Source: Pleomorphomonas oryzae DSM 16300 (lineage in GTDB: Bacteria > Pseudomonadota > Alphaproteobacteria > Rhizobiales > Pleomorphomonadaceae). Taken from it: a stretch of DNA of 64,000 nt. Position 1 is the first letter of the stretch. Every line of letters begins with the position of its first letter. The notes beneath the pieces are model-generated. The model saw nothing but the letters and a program-made list of their open reading frames with translations, did no database searches and was not told where the DNA came from. The stretch covers positions 75,225 through 139,224 of the forward strand of contig NZ_KE383965.1 in the NCBI RefSeq assembly GCF_000422965.1. Direction: 5' to 3'. The translations under genes were made by a program, and so were the position numbers. This document shows positions 25,593-32,978 of this stretch, in pieces.

Positions 25593-27524
25593 CTAGCGAA
25601 TCTTTCTCGCGTTCGTGTTTACGAACACGGTGCTCGCAAGTATTTCTTTTGTGGTCAACGTGTCGGGATTCTCTGCCCCTCGCACTTTTATCTCAAGTGG
25701 TAGCAGCACGTCGTATTCTTCCAAAGCCTCGTTCGCGCGTCCGAGTTCGAGCAGGGCGCGCGCAAGCATTTCTCTTGTGGCCAACGTGTCAGGATGCTCT
25801 GCCCCTCGCACCTTTATATCGAGCGGCAGCAGTTTGTCGTACTCCTCCAAGGCTTCTTTCGCGCGTCCGAGGCTGAGCAGGGCGCGCGCGCGCATGTCTC
25901 TTGTGGTGAGCGTGCTTGGGGTCTCTGCCCCTCGCACCTTTATCTCAAGTGGCAGCAGCTTGTCGTATTCCTCCAAAGCTTCTGTCGCGCGTCCGAGTTC
26001 GAGTAGGATGCTCGCATGTGCATATCGTGTAGTGAGCGTGCCGGGATCCTCTACCCCTCGCACGCTTATCATAATCGGAAGCAGCTTATCGTATTCCTCC
26101 AAAGCCTCTGTCGCGCGTCCGAGTTCGAGCAGGGTGCGCGCACGCATTTCTCTTGTGGCCAGCGTGTTGGGATGCTCTGCCCCTCGCACCTTTATGTAGA
26201 GCGGAAGGAGTCTGTCGTATTCCGCTAAAGCCTCTGTCGCGCGCCCGAGGTAGAGCAGAGCGCCCGTACGCGTGGCTCTTGTAGCTAACGTGTCGGGATC
26301 CTCTGCCCCTCGCACCTTTATGTCGAGCGGCAGTAGCTTGTCGTATTCCTCCAAAGCCTCTGTCGCGCGTCCGAGTTCGAGCAGGACGCGCGCACGCATG
26401 TCCCTGGTGGCCAGCGTATTGGGATCCTCTGCCCCTCGCACCTTTATGTCGAGCGGCAGTAGCTTGTCGTATTCCTCTAAAGCCTCTTTCGCGCGTCCGA
26501 GTTCGAGCAGGGCGCGCGCACGCATGTCTCTTGTGGTCAGCGTGCAGGGATGCTCTGCCCCTCGCAGTTTTGTATCGAGCGGCAGTAGCTTGTCGTATTC
26601 CTCCAAAGCCTCTTTCGCACGTCCGAGGTCGAGCAGGGTGCCTGCACGCATTTCTCTTGTGGCCAACGTGTCGGGATGCTCCGCCCCTCGCACCTTTATA
26701 TCGAGCGGCAGCAGCTTGTCGTATTCTTCCAAAGCCTCTTTTGCGCGTCCGAGGTCGAGCAGAGCGCGCGCACGCATGTCTCTTGTGGTCAGCGTGCCGG
26801 GATCTTTTGCCCCTCGCACCTTTATCTCAAGTGGCAGCAGCTTGTCGTATTCCTCCAAGGCCTCTTTCACGCGTCCGAGGTCGCGCAAGGCTTCGGCGAC
26901 ATGAGACCGCCACAACAACATTAACCAATGGGTTTCTTCCGTCCCCCGTGCTCGTTCGGCGGCGAGCAAGCGGTTCAGGCGTATCAGTCCTGCGTCCGGA
27001 TTGCCTCCGCTTTGCTCACCACAGCCGATATAACCGGCGAGCCGAATAAGTTCCGGATGATCAGCTCCAAACCGGCTCTCCAGCAGCGGCAGTAAGACCG
27101 CGCCGGCAGCTATCAGATCGGACCATTTGCTTTCACTATATAGATGCGCCCCGCGATCGCCGAGTTTTTTGAGGTCGGCCTCATCCAACTCTAGAAGCCA
27201 GGCGCTCTGCCCCGCAATAACGCCCTCGTCCAGCACTGCAGCAACAAGCCGTGTACTGGTATTGACAATCGCATATTCAATGCCAGTGCCGCGTAGGTCG
27301 CAGCCTGAAAAATCAAAGCCGGAGAGGTCCTGTCCGGCTAAATTCCAACCACAAAGATCCAAACCTCGAAAGTCTTCCGCCGGATCGAGCCCGCCGGCTA
27401 AAGCATAGGCGCGCAGACCGCTACCTTGGCAGGTCAGTACCCGCTCGACTGCTGCCATGTTGAGATCCAGATCGGACAAGTGAGGACTGTCAATCTTGTG
27501 CGATTGGTCATCCATGATATTCAT
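25593..27524 (-). CDS. Pentapeptide/TPR repeat protein
   Basis: 643 residues. Residues ~50-85 form a short pentapeptide-like region (FRGLDLCGWNLAGQDLSGFD...). About 90-215 is mainly helical. Residues ~220-639 are ten near-identical 42-residue TPR units of the kinesin-light-chain type ('EALEEYDKLLPLDIKVRGAE.PDTLATR.MRARALLELGRA'). No signal peptide or membrane segment, so a cytoplasmic scaffold is likely. Its start overlaps the stop of the upstream unknown gene (ATGA at 27521-27524), so the two are coupled. Similar long TPR arrays occur in bacterial NLR-like, patatin and other conflict proteins, but no effector domain is visible here. Confidence 0.8.
   Translation of the reverse strand: MNIMDDQSHKIDSPHLSDLDLNMAAVERVLTCQGSGLRAYALAGGLDPAEDFRGLDLCGWNLAGQDLSGFDFSGCDLRGTGIEYAIVNTSTRLVAAVLDEGVIAGQSAWLLELDEADLKKLGDRGAHLYSESKWSDLIAAGAVLLPLLESRFGADHPELIRLAGYIGCGEQSGGNPDAGLIRLNRLLAAERARGTEETHWLMLLWRSHVAEALRDLGRVKEALEEYDKLLPLEIKVRGAKDPGTLTTRDMRARALLDLGRAKEALEEYDKLLPLDIKVRGAEHPDTLATREMRAGTLLDLGRAKEALEEYDKLLPLDTKLRGAEHPCTLTTRDMRARALLELGRAKEALEEYDKLLPLDIKVRGAEDPNTLATRDMRARVLLELGRATEALEEYDKLLPLDIKVRGAEDPDTLATRATRTGALLYLGRATEALAEYDRLLPLYIKVRGAEHPNTLATREMRARTLLELGRATEALEEYDKLLPIMISVRGVEDPGTLTTRYAHASILLELGRATEALEEYDKLLPLEIKVRGAETPSTLTTRDMRARALLSLGRAKEALEEYDKLLPLDIKVRGAEHPDTLATREMLARALLELGRANEALEEYDVLLPLEIKVRGAENPDTLTTKEILASTVFVNTNARKIR
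25608..26867 (-). repeat. Ten tandem 126-bp units inside the TPR gene
   Basis: Each unit encodes one 42-residue TPR and is strongly conserved at the DNA level (recurring TCGTATTCCTCCAAAGC and CTCTGCCCCTCGCACCTTTA on the plus strand). The uniformity implies recent expansion or gene conversion. Confidence 0.9.
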
Positions 27525-28549
27525 CCCTGTCCGTCAGTTTCGTCTACCAGCATTGGCTCAACGCAGAACGCACAACTGAACAAGTCGAACTGCCTGCCCC
27601 CTGGCTGATCTTGAATCTCAGGGTTGGCTTTGGTGGCTGCTAGCGCGGCGACACGACGGCGCAAATCCTGCTCCGCCGCAAGTTTTCGTCGCACCATACT
27701 GAGCTTGTCTTTCTGCAAGGCCTCTGCCAGCGCTAACGATGTGGTTTCATGTTGCTTGGATGCGTTGAGCACAAAATCCTCGCGCTCAACCCGCACCGTG
27801 ATCGAGCCCTGGACCGGCTTGGAGGAATCGCACGCCCTAAGCCGAACCAGAGGGGTTGGAACCTCGTCGTCATTTTTGCCCTTGCCGGCAAGCTTCGCGG
27901 GGCCATAGGGAGATACGATTGGTCCACGCAAATCGCGTGTATTGACGAGGCGTGGATCGCCTATCCGGCTACCCGCCCGCAAGCTGCGTTCCCCCTCCTT
28001 TTGAACTAAAACGATAGTGGGCGTGACAGCAATCTGCGAATCTGACGTTTGGCCGCGGCTGTGCTTGCGGTCAGCCTTTAGCTTACCCCTGGCGCCGGCA
28101 AATAAGAACGGTACGTAAGCTTTCCAGCTTAACTTAACTTCGGCCTCGCCCTCCTGCTGCGATCCGCTATTCAGACTGTCATGCTCGGCCTCTTTCTGCT
28201 TTGCTACGAGGTCACCATCCTGCAGAACCCTTTGATAATAGCTTCCAACAATGATCTCGGCATTGCTCAGATCGAGCACGATACTGACGCCGCTCATCGA
28301 CCATTCATAGCTCTGACTTTCGAAGGGAATGCGAACAAAGCCGAGAGAGATTTCGGTTGCGAGATAAATGTCATGCATATGCGGCGACTGCCCTTGGCCG
28401 ACGTCTATGCCGCCGATATCGCGCATGTTGACATCATAGCCACGCAGCTTTGCGTGTACCGTATTGCTCCTGTGGAATTGTTTGATTTGCTCTGGTGGCG
28501 CACCGAGCGCGGTAGTTGGCTTGCGCGGCAATGCTTTGCCCTCTCCCAC
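27521..28549 (-). CDS. Unknown protein coupled to the TPR gene
   Basis: 342 residues, no recognised family. The N-terminal half is beta-rich (DIYLATEISLGFVRIPFESQSYEWSMSGVSIVLDLSNAEIIVGSYYQRVL); the middle is charged (KLKADRKHSRGQTSDSQIAVTPTIVLVQKEG); a helical segment 'LALAEALQKDKLSMVRRKLAAEQDLRRRVAALAATK' may form a coiled coil; the end has CAFC. The GTG at 28549 lacks a ribosome site; the in-frame TTG 18 bp later has GGAGAGG before it and may be the true start. First gene of a two-gene operon with the TPR protein. Confidence 0.7.
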   Translation of the reverse strand: MGEGKALPRKPTTALGAPPEQIKQFHRSNTVHAKLRGYDVNMRDIGGIDVGQGQSPHMHDIYLATEISLGFVRIPFESQSYEWSMSGVSIVLDLSNAEIIVGSYYQRVLQDGDLVAKQKEAEHDSLNSGSQQEGEAEVKLSWKAYVPFLFAGARGKLKADRKHSRGQTSDSQIAVTPTIVLVQKEGERSLRAGSRIGDPRLVNTRDLRGPIVSPYGPAKLAGKGKNDDEVPTPLVRLRACDSSKPVQGSITVRVEREDFVLNASKQHETTSLALAEALQKDKLSMVRRKLAAEQDLRRRVAALAATKANPEIQDQPGGRQFDLFSCAFCVEPMLVDETDGQG

Positions 28550-28986
28550 ACGCGAAAGTCGTATAGGTAAAACAACCAGAACTTAGACCTCTTGGCAACT
28601 TCGCGGGAATGCTCACGGTTTCTGTAGTGAGCACGGGTTGTGGCCGACCTTCCCGGTTTCCCATTTCCCCTGCCGACGGTGGCCGTTCTCACTGTTCAGG
28701 ATGCATCTGCCGGCCCGGAATGGGAAGAGCAACCTCGGCTATCTCACGGTGATCCACCGGCTTCTTGCGCATAGTTGTGATTGGTCTGTCGCATAGGCTG
28801 GATGGGGGGCTCTATATCGGCCGATCGCTTTATCCTGCCTGAGGTCCTCGCTTTCGCGAGGATGACAGGAGAGTGATTGTAACAGGCAGATAGCTGCTCA
28901 CGGGGCGCTCGCCGGGCGTTTGCGGGTGCCGCTCGCGAGGGGTGCTCGCGAGGGGTTGCGGCGGTGAAAGGCGAGGGCATATCGGG
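28550..28986. other. Intergenic stretch between divergent genes
   Basis: Contains REP copy 6 and a CGCTCGCGAGGGGTGCTCGCGAGGGG direct repeat (28930-28956). No supported gene or operator; presumably holds promoters for the genes at 27521 and 28987. Confidence 0.4.
28808..28880. repeat. Single-arm REP-like element, copy 6
   Basis: GGGCTCTATATCGGCCGATCG then CTGCCTGAGGTCCTCGC and TTTCGCGAGGATGACAGG. Left half only; the right arm is absent. Confidence 0.75.
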
Positions 28987-29364
28987 ATGGACGAGGCATT
29001 TCCTGGAGCCGTGACCGACAGCGATGAAGCCTTCTGGGCGGCGCTGGAGCGGTTGGTGCGGGAGAGTGAGGTGGTGATCGACCGTCACAGGGGATCGGCC
29101 CATCCGCGTTATCCCAACATCATCTATGGAGCAGACTACGGCTATCTCAGGGACACGTCGTCGATGGACGGCGGTGGCATCGACGTGTGGCGTGGCGCTG
29201 GCGGCGGCAAGCGCATATCCGGCGCGATCGTGACGGTCGATCTTGTGAAGCGGGATTCGGAGATCAAGATCCTGCTGGATTGCACCGAGGAGGAAATCTC
29301 GGGGATCATGAGCTTTCACAATGGCAGCGAGTATATGAAGGCGCTGTTGCTGAGGAGGCGGTGA
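28987..29364 (+). CDS. Inorganic-pyrophosphatase-like protein with altered motif
   Basis: 125 residues, shorter than bacterial family I pyrophosphatases (about 175). Residues 39-66 (HPRYPNIIYGADYGYLRDTSSMDGGGID) match the Y.YGYL....DGDP.D region, but the metal-binding core reads D61-G-G-G-I-D66, so the middle Asp of DGDPxD is missing. 'ILLDCTEEEISGI' follows. Probably a distinct subfamily that does not hydrolyse pyrophosphate in the classical way. The start is the MDEAFPG ATG. Confidence 0.7.
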   Translation: MDEAFPGAVTDSDEAFWAALERLVRESEVVIDRHRGSAHPRYPNIIYGADYGYLRDTSSMDGGGIDVWRGAGGGKRISGAIVTVDLVKRDSEIKILLDCTEEEISGIMSFHNGSEYMKALLLRRR

Positions 29365-29508
29365 GGGCGGCGGTGGTGTGGGCGATCGGCATCCATGGGG
29401 TGGCGAGGGCGAATGCCAATTGGTGTGGTTCCAGTGACCGCGTCCTGTTGACATAATTTCCTTAACTAAACGGCTTGGGCCGCTTTGAGAGCATGAGCTA
29501 GAATTGGA

Positions 29509-29799
29509 ATGATTGAAGCACCGCGATTAGGTATCGAGACGGGTTGGAAACCGTTGGAGATATGGCTGGCTGGGGTAGCCTCTGTCCGCGTCGTAATCGA
29601 ACAAAGCGAAGAGCACGGGCTGTTTCGATACTCTGTTGAACAGTATTTTGGTCCAGCCGAAGAAGATGAAGGGCTATGGCCTCAAGGCTTTTGGCAGGCC
29701 CAATCGCATTCGGGCTTATATGATTCAGTCGTCGGGGTGGTGAAGGAGGCGAGGGCTTCCATTGGCCGGGTCGAGGCTCTTGGCAAGCGCGACATCTGA
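29509..29799 (+). CDS. Unknown protein preceding an HTH gene, possible toxin
   Basis: 96 residues, MIEAPRLGIE..., rich in aromatic and acidic residues (SVEQYFGPAEEDEGLWPQGFWQAQ), no known family. It overlaps the start of the downstream antitoxin-like HTH gene by 38 bp, the layout of a toxin-first toxin-antitoxin operon. A toxin role rests only on this context. Confidence 0.5.
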   Translation: MIEAPRLGIETGWKPLEIWLAGVASVRVVIEQSEEHGLFRYSVEQYFGPAEEDEGLWPQGFWQAQSHSGLYDSVVGVVKEARASIGRVEALGKRDI

Positions 29800-30079
29800 T
29801 CCTGCCGGTGCCGAGGATTTCGACGCCGCCATCGAGGCTCTGGATCGGGGGCAACGCGCCCGGCTGATCCGCAAGACGCGGACCGGGCTCGGCTTGTCAC
29901 AGGCGGAGTTTGCCAGCCGCTTCCGGGTTCCTGTCGGCACCTTGCGCGATTGGGAGCAGGCGCGGGCGACTGAGCCGGATTTCGCCATCGCCTACGTGCG
30001 GGTGATTGGCTTGCATCCGGATATGGTGGCGAAGGCTGGATGGGAGCTCTATATCGGCGGAGCGCTCTATTCTGCCTGA
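29762..30079 (+). CDS. Antitoxin-like HTH protein whose 3' end lies in a REP element
   Basis: 105 residues from TTG 29762 (GCGAGGG 6 bp upstream). XRE domain 'RLIRKTRTGLGLSQAEFASRFRVPVGTLRDWEQARATEPDFAIAYVRVI' as in NadS/HigA-like antitoxins. The final residues (WELYIGGALYSA) and the stop codon are encoded by REP copy 7: TGA comes from the element's CCTGAGG. The ancestral tail has probably been replaced. In-frame TTG 29780 is an alternative start. Confidence 0.75.
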   Translation: MAGSRLLASATSDPAGAEDFDAAIEALDRGQRARLIRKTRTGLGLSQAEFASRFRVPVGTLRDWEQARATEPDFAIAYVRVIGLHPDMVAKAGWELYIGGALYSA

Positions 30080-30314
30080 GGTCCTCGCTTTCGCAAGGAT
30101 GACAGGTAATTGATATATAACGAGGAATCTGGATTTATCGGATGCGCTGGGTTTAGCGGATATCTGGATCCGGCGAGTACTTGGCTGAGAGCTGGTCATC
30201 TACGGAAATTTGGGTGTGGCGGCGAAATGGCCGCTGGCGGCGCTCCTATCACGCTGTCTTCCTTGCGAAAGCGAGGATCTCAGGCCGAAAAGGGCGAGGG
30301 GGAGGTATCGGGCT
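30046..30314. repeat. Bipartite REP-like element, copy 7 (interrupted)
   Basis: Left part CTCTATATCGGC...CCTGAGGTCCTCGCTTTCGCAAGG, right arm CCTTGCGAAAGCGAGGATC (30260-30278) then GGTATCGGGCTC. The spacer is expanded to about 150 bp. The left end overlaps the 3' end of the HTH gene. Confidence 0.8.
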
Positions 30315-30378
30315 CACGGTCCTGTTCCTGCTGCTGGTGTTCCACCCTGCAGCTCCTCGGTTACCTCTCGTTAACGCC

Positions 30379-30393
30379 TTCTCATTTTGAGAA
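30379..30393. promoter_or_regulatory. Upstream activator site 1 (proposed)
   Basis: TTCTCATTTTGAGAA, a perfect 5-bp-arm palindrome, followed by ATCGCGA. About 405 bp upstream of the -24/-12 promoter. Confidence 0.6.
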
Positions 30394-30444
30394 ATCGCGA
30401 AGGGGTGAAAAACCGTTGTTGATCAGGTGGTTGCCCGTTCTCAC

Positions 30445-30459
30445 TTCTCATTTTGCGAA
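30445..30459. promoter_or_regulatory. Upstream activator site 2 (proposed)
   Basis: TTCTCATTTTGCGAA, 13 of the first 14 bases as in site 1, followed by ATGGGCCGA. The 66-bp offset from site 1 (about six helical turns) puts both on the same DNA face, as expected for cooperating enhancer-binding hexamers. Confidence 0.6.
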
Positions 30460-30796
30460 ATGGGCCGATCGCTGAGCCGGCTGGGACCAGGGGAGGTGGT
30501 GTCCGTGGGGTGGGTGGCAAGGCCCGGCGAGAGCGGCGCGAGGCGGCGGATGACTACTTACTGAGCCCTGGCGTTGGGCGAGGGAAGGCGAGGGCTGCGC
30601 CTTGCCGGCGGGGCGCGGCAGCCGGCGGGGCGGGGAGCTGGTTCCAAAAACGATATCAGGCTGTTAGCCGGGGGGGGCGTGGCTTTTGCCGCCCGCCGGG
30701 CCGGGCTTTTGCACGCGGATCGGGCGGTTTTCCGCCGCCCGGGGCGCCTTGTCGCGCTGCGCCCCTCTCCACTGAGAATGCCAAGCCGCCGAAATC

Positions 30797-30813
30797 TGGC
30801 ATAGGCCGTGCAA
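30797..30813 (+). promoter_or_regulatory. Sigma-54 (-24/-12) promoter
   Basis: TGGCATAGGCCGTGCAA: GG at 30798-30799 and GC at 30810-30811 have the exact invariant spacing, and the flanks match TGGCAC-N5-TTGCA at most positions. Predicted start near 30823, leaving a leader of about 240 nt before the ATG at 31065. Confidence 0.7.
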
Positions 30814-30994
30814 TTCAGTGTTTGCCGGCAAAGGCGCTGGTCCAATGAAGAGTAACGCGGGGAACGGTAGGGGTCTGAGTTCAGCGGTCGAGTAAGCCGG
30901 CCGGGCAGGCCGGATGATCTGCCAGATGATCTGAAGGGGCGGTTCGGGGGAATACGCCGGATACCAGTTTGAAGCCGAGAGCTTTTTCTTGCGT

Positions 30995-31043
30995 GGCCGA
31001 TGTCGATCGGCCGCGAGGCTGAAGTCTTGCGATTTTTTCAGCC
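30995..31043 (+). promoter_or_regulatory. Two hairpins in the operon leader
   Basis: GGCCGA (30995-31000) / TCGGCC (31007-31012), then GGCTGAA (31017-31023) / TTCAGCC (31037-31043) ending 22 bp before the ATG. There is no U tract, so RNA stability or translational control is more likely than termination. Confidence 0.45.
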
Positions 31044-31064
31044 CGTTGATGTGGAGACAAGGAC

Positions 31065-31568
31065 ATGTGTGCGTTCAACCAGCCTAAGAATACTGACGAT
31101 GCCACCATCAACAAGGTGCGCGGCGCCATCCTGCACCGCGGCCTCTGGATGGGGCTGATCCTGAAAGAGGCCAAGAAGCGCGGCCTCGACTGGGAGAGCA
31201 TCGGCCATCAGGCGATCTTCGACACTGGCTGCATGCATGGCGACGGCATCAAGGAGAAGATGGATACCGAGGGCAGTCTGGTGTCCTTCGGCAATACCTT
31301 CTTCACCGAGGACGTCCGCAAGATCTTCGAGGTCGAGGTGAGGAAGCTCGACGAGAGCGAACTCGTCCTCGAATACAACTATTGTCCGCTGGTGGCGGCC
31401 TGGAAGCAGATCGGCGTCGATGACGACATGCTGGCCAAGCTCTGCGACATCGCCATGTCCGGCGATCGCGGCATTGCCAGCCGCTTCGGCGAGTTCGAGT
31501 TCCAGCTCGGCAAGACCATCGCCGAGGGCAATCCCGTCTGCGAAGTCAAATTCTCGCGCCGGACATGA
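31065..31568 (+). CDS. L-2-amino-thiazoline-4-carboxylate (ATC) hydrolase-like protein
   Basis: 167 residues. The region 'LEYNYCPLVAAWKQIGVDDDMLAKLCDIAMSGDRGIASRFGEFEFQLGKTIAEGNPVCEVKF' matches the ATC-hydrolase family, where the YCP..AW.., CDIAM..D and P.C.. cysteines are conserved. ATC hydrolase opens the thiazoline ring to N-carbamoyl-L-cysteine in the Pseudomonas L-cysteine route. Its stop overlaps the desulfidase start (ATGA). No N-carbamoyl-cysteine amidohydrolase is seen, so the substrate may differ. Start with GGAG/AAGGA upstream. First gene behind the sigma-54 promoter. Confidence 0.75.
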   Translation: MCAFNQPKNTDDATINKVRGAILHRGLWMGLILKEAKKRGLDWESIGHQAIFDTGCMHGDGIKEKMDTEGSLVSFGNTFFTEDVRKIFEVEVRKLDESELVLEYNYCPLVAAWKQIGVDDDMLAKLCDIAMSGDRGIASRFGEFEFQLGKTIAEGNPVCEVKFSRRT

Positions 31569-32872
31569 CCGCGATGAGAAACGCCCGGCTCGACGCCAAG
31601 ACCTACCGCACCTATGTCGACATCCTGAAAAAGGAGCTGGTTCCGGCGCTCGGCTGCACCGAGCCGATCGCCGTGGCCTATGCCGCCGCCTATGCCACCG
31701 CCGTGCTGAAGCAACGGCCAGAGAGGGTGGAGGTGGAGCGGGCGGAAGCCTGGTGCAGCGGCAACATCGTCAAGAACGTCAAGGGCGTGGTGGTGCCCAA
31801 GACCGGCGGGCTCAAGGGCATCGACGCGGCGGCCATCGCCGGCATCGTCGGTGGCGACGCCAAGGCCGGCATGCAGGTGCTGGAGGCGGTGAAGGACGGC
31901 CAGCAGGCGGAGATCCGCCGGCTGCTCACCGAGGGCTTCTGCCGCACGCATCTGCTCCTGGGCGACGAGACGCTGCACATCATCGTCAAGGTGTTCGCCG
32001 GCGACGCCTCGGCCGAGGTGTCGATCAAGGGCTCGCACACCAACATCTGCCGCGTGGTCCGCGACGGCGAGGTGCTGGTCGACCGGGACACGGCCGCCAA
32101 GCAGGTGGCGGCAGACGAGCCGTCGCTCCTCAATGTGCGCGACATCATCACCTTCGCCGACACGGTGAAGCTCGAGGATATCGCGCCGATCATCGCCGAG
32201 CAGATCGACAAGAACACCCGCATCTCCGAGGAAGGGCTGAGCGGCCACTATGGCGTCGGCGTCGGCCGGACGCTGCTGAAATACGCCGGCACCGACCTCC
32301 GGACGCGGGCCAAGGCGCGGGCGGCGGCCGGCAGCGATGCCCGGATGAGCGGCTGCGCCCTGCCGGTGATCATCAACTCGGGCAGCGGCAACCAGGGCAT
32401 GACCGCGTCGCTCCCGGTGATCACCTATGCCGAGGAGCTGGAGGTGGGCCACGACCGGCTCTACCGGGCGCTGGTGCTCTCCAACCTGATCGCCATCCAC
32501 CAGAAGACGTCGATCGGCAAGCTTTCCGCCTTCTGCGGCGCGGTGAGTGCCGCCTGCGGGGCGGGGGCTGCCATCACCTACATGCTGGGCGGCGACTATG
32601 AGGCGATCTCGCGGACGATCACCAATGCCATCGGCAATGTCGGCGGCATCGTCTGCGACGGCGCCAAGCCGTCCTGCGCCGCCAAGATCGCCTCGGCGGT
32701 CGACGCGGCGATCATGGCCCATCACCTCGCGGTCGAGGGGCAGGCCTTCTCCGACGGCGAGGGGCTGGTGACCGGCGATGTCGAGGGCACCATCGCCAAC
32801 ATCGGCCAGGTGGCCAGCAAGGGGATGAAGTCCACCGACCTGGAGATCCTCCGTTTAATGGTTGGAGGGTGA
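31565..32872 (+). CDS. cyuA: L-cysteine desulfidase (CyuA/UPF0597 family)
   Basis: 435 residues, full length. N-terminal 'ELVPALGCTEPIAVAYAAAYA' and later 'NSGSGNQGMTASLPVITYAEEL', 'FCGAVSAACGAGAAITYMLGG' and 'VGGIVCDGAKPSCAAKIASAVDAA' are the YhaM/CyuA signatures, with the four cysteines that bind an Fe-S cluster as in serine dehydratase alpha chains. It degrades L-cysteine to pyruvate, ammonia and sulfide without PLP. Translationally coupled to the ATC-hydrolase-like gene and followed by a transporter. Confidence 0.9.
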   Translation: MTAMRNARLDAKTYRTYVDILKKELVPALGCTEPIAVAYAAAYATAVLKQRPERVEVERAEAWCSGNIVKNVKGVVVPKTGGLKGIDAAAIAGIVGGDAKAGMQVLEAVKDGQQAEIRRLLTEGFCRTHLLLGDETLHIIVKVFAGDASAEVSIKGSHTNICRVVRDGEVLVDRDTAAKQVAADEPSLLNVRDIITFADTVKLEDIAPIIAEQIDKNTRISEEGLSGHYGVGVGRTLLKYAGTDLRTRAKARAAAGSDARMSGCALPVIINSGSGNQGMTASLPVITYAEELEVGHDRLYRALVLSNLIAIHQKTSIGKLSAFCGAVSAACGAGAAITYMLGGDYEAISRTITNAIGNVGGIVCDGAKPSCAAKIASAVDAAIMAHHLAVEGQAFSDGEGLVTGDVEGTIANIGQVASKGMKSTDLEILRLMVGG

Positions 32873-32978
32873 ATTCGAGAATTTACAGGAAGAGTAGCGA
32901 ATTACTCGGGCTCAATACGTAGAGCCGAAGAGACCAGTTTTCCCATCGAAGTAAAAAACCTAAAACGTGGAGTGCATG

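Larger units (their letters stand above)
30315..31064. other. Long regulatory region of the cysteine-catabolic operon
   Basis: 750 bp without a supported gene between the HTH gene with its REP element and the ATC-hydrolase-like gene. It contains two enhancer-like palindromes, a -24/-12 promoter and a structured leader, each listed separately. The G-rich middle (30480-30720) shows no convincing frame. Confidence 0.6.

Noticed and set aside
25608..26867. Regular 126-bp repeats that could be mistaken for a CRISPR array
   Set aside because: Units are coding TPRs in one open frame, without unique spacers, and the repeat is far too long.
30480..30860. G-rich open frames in the sigma-54 regulatory region
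   Set aside because: Low-complexity Arg/Gly/Ala translations, no ribosome site, and the -24/-12 promoter lies inside.
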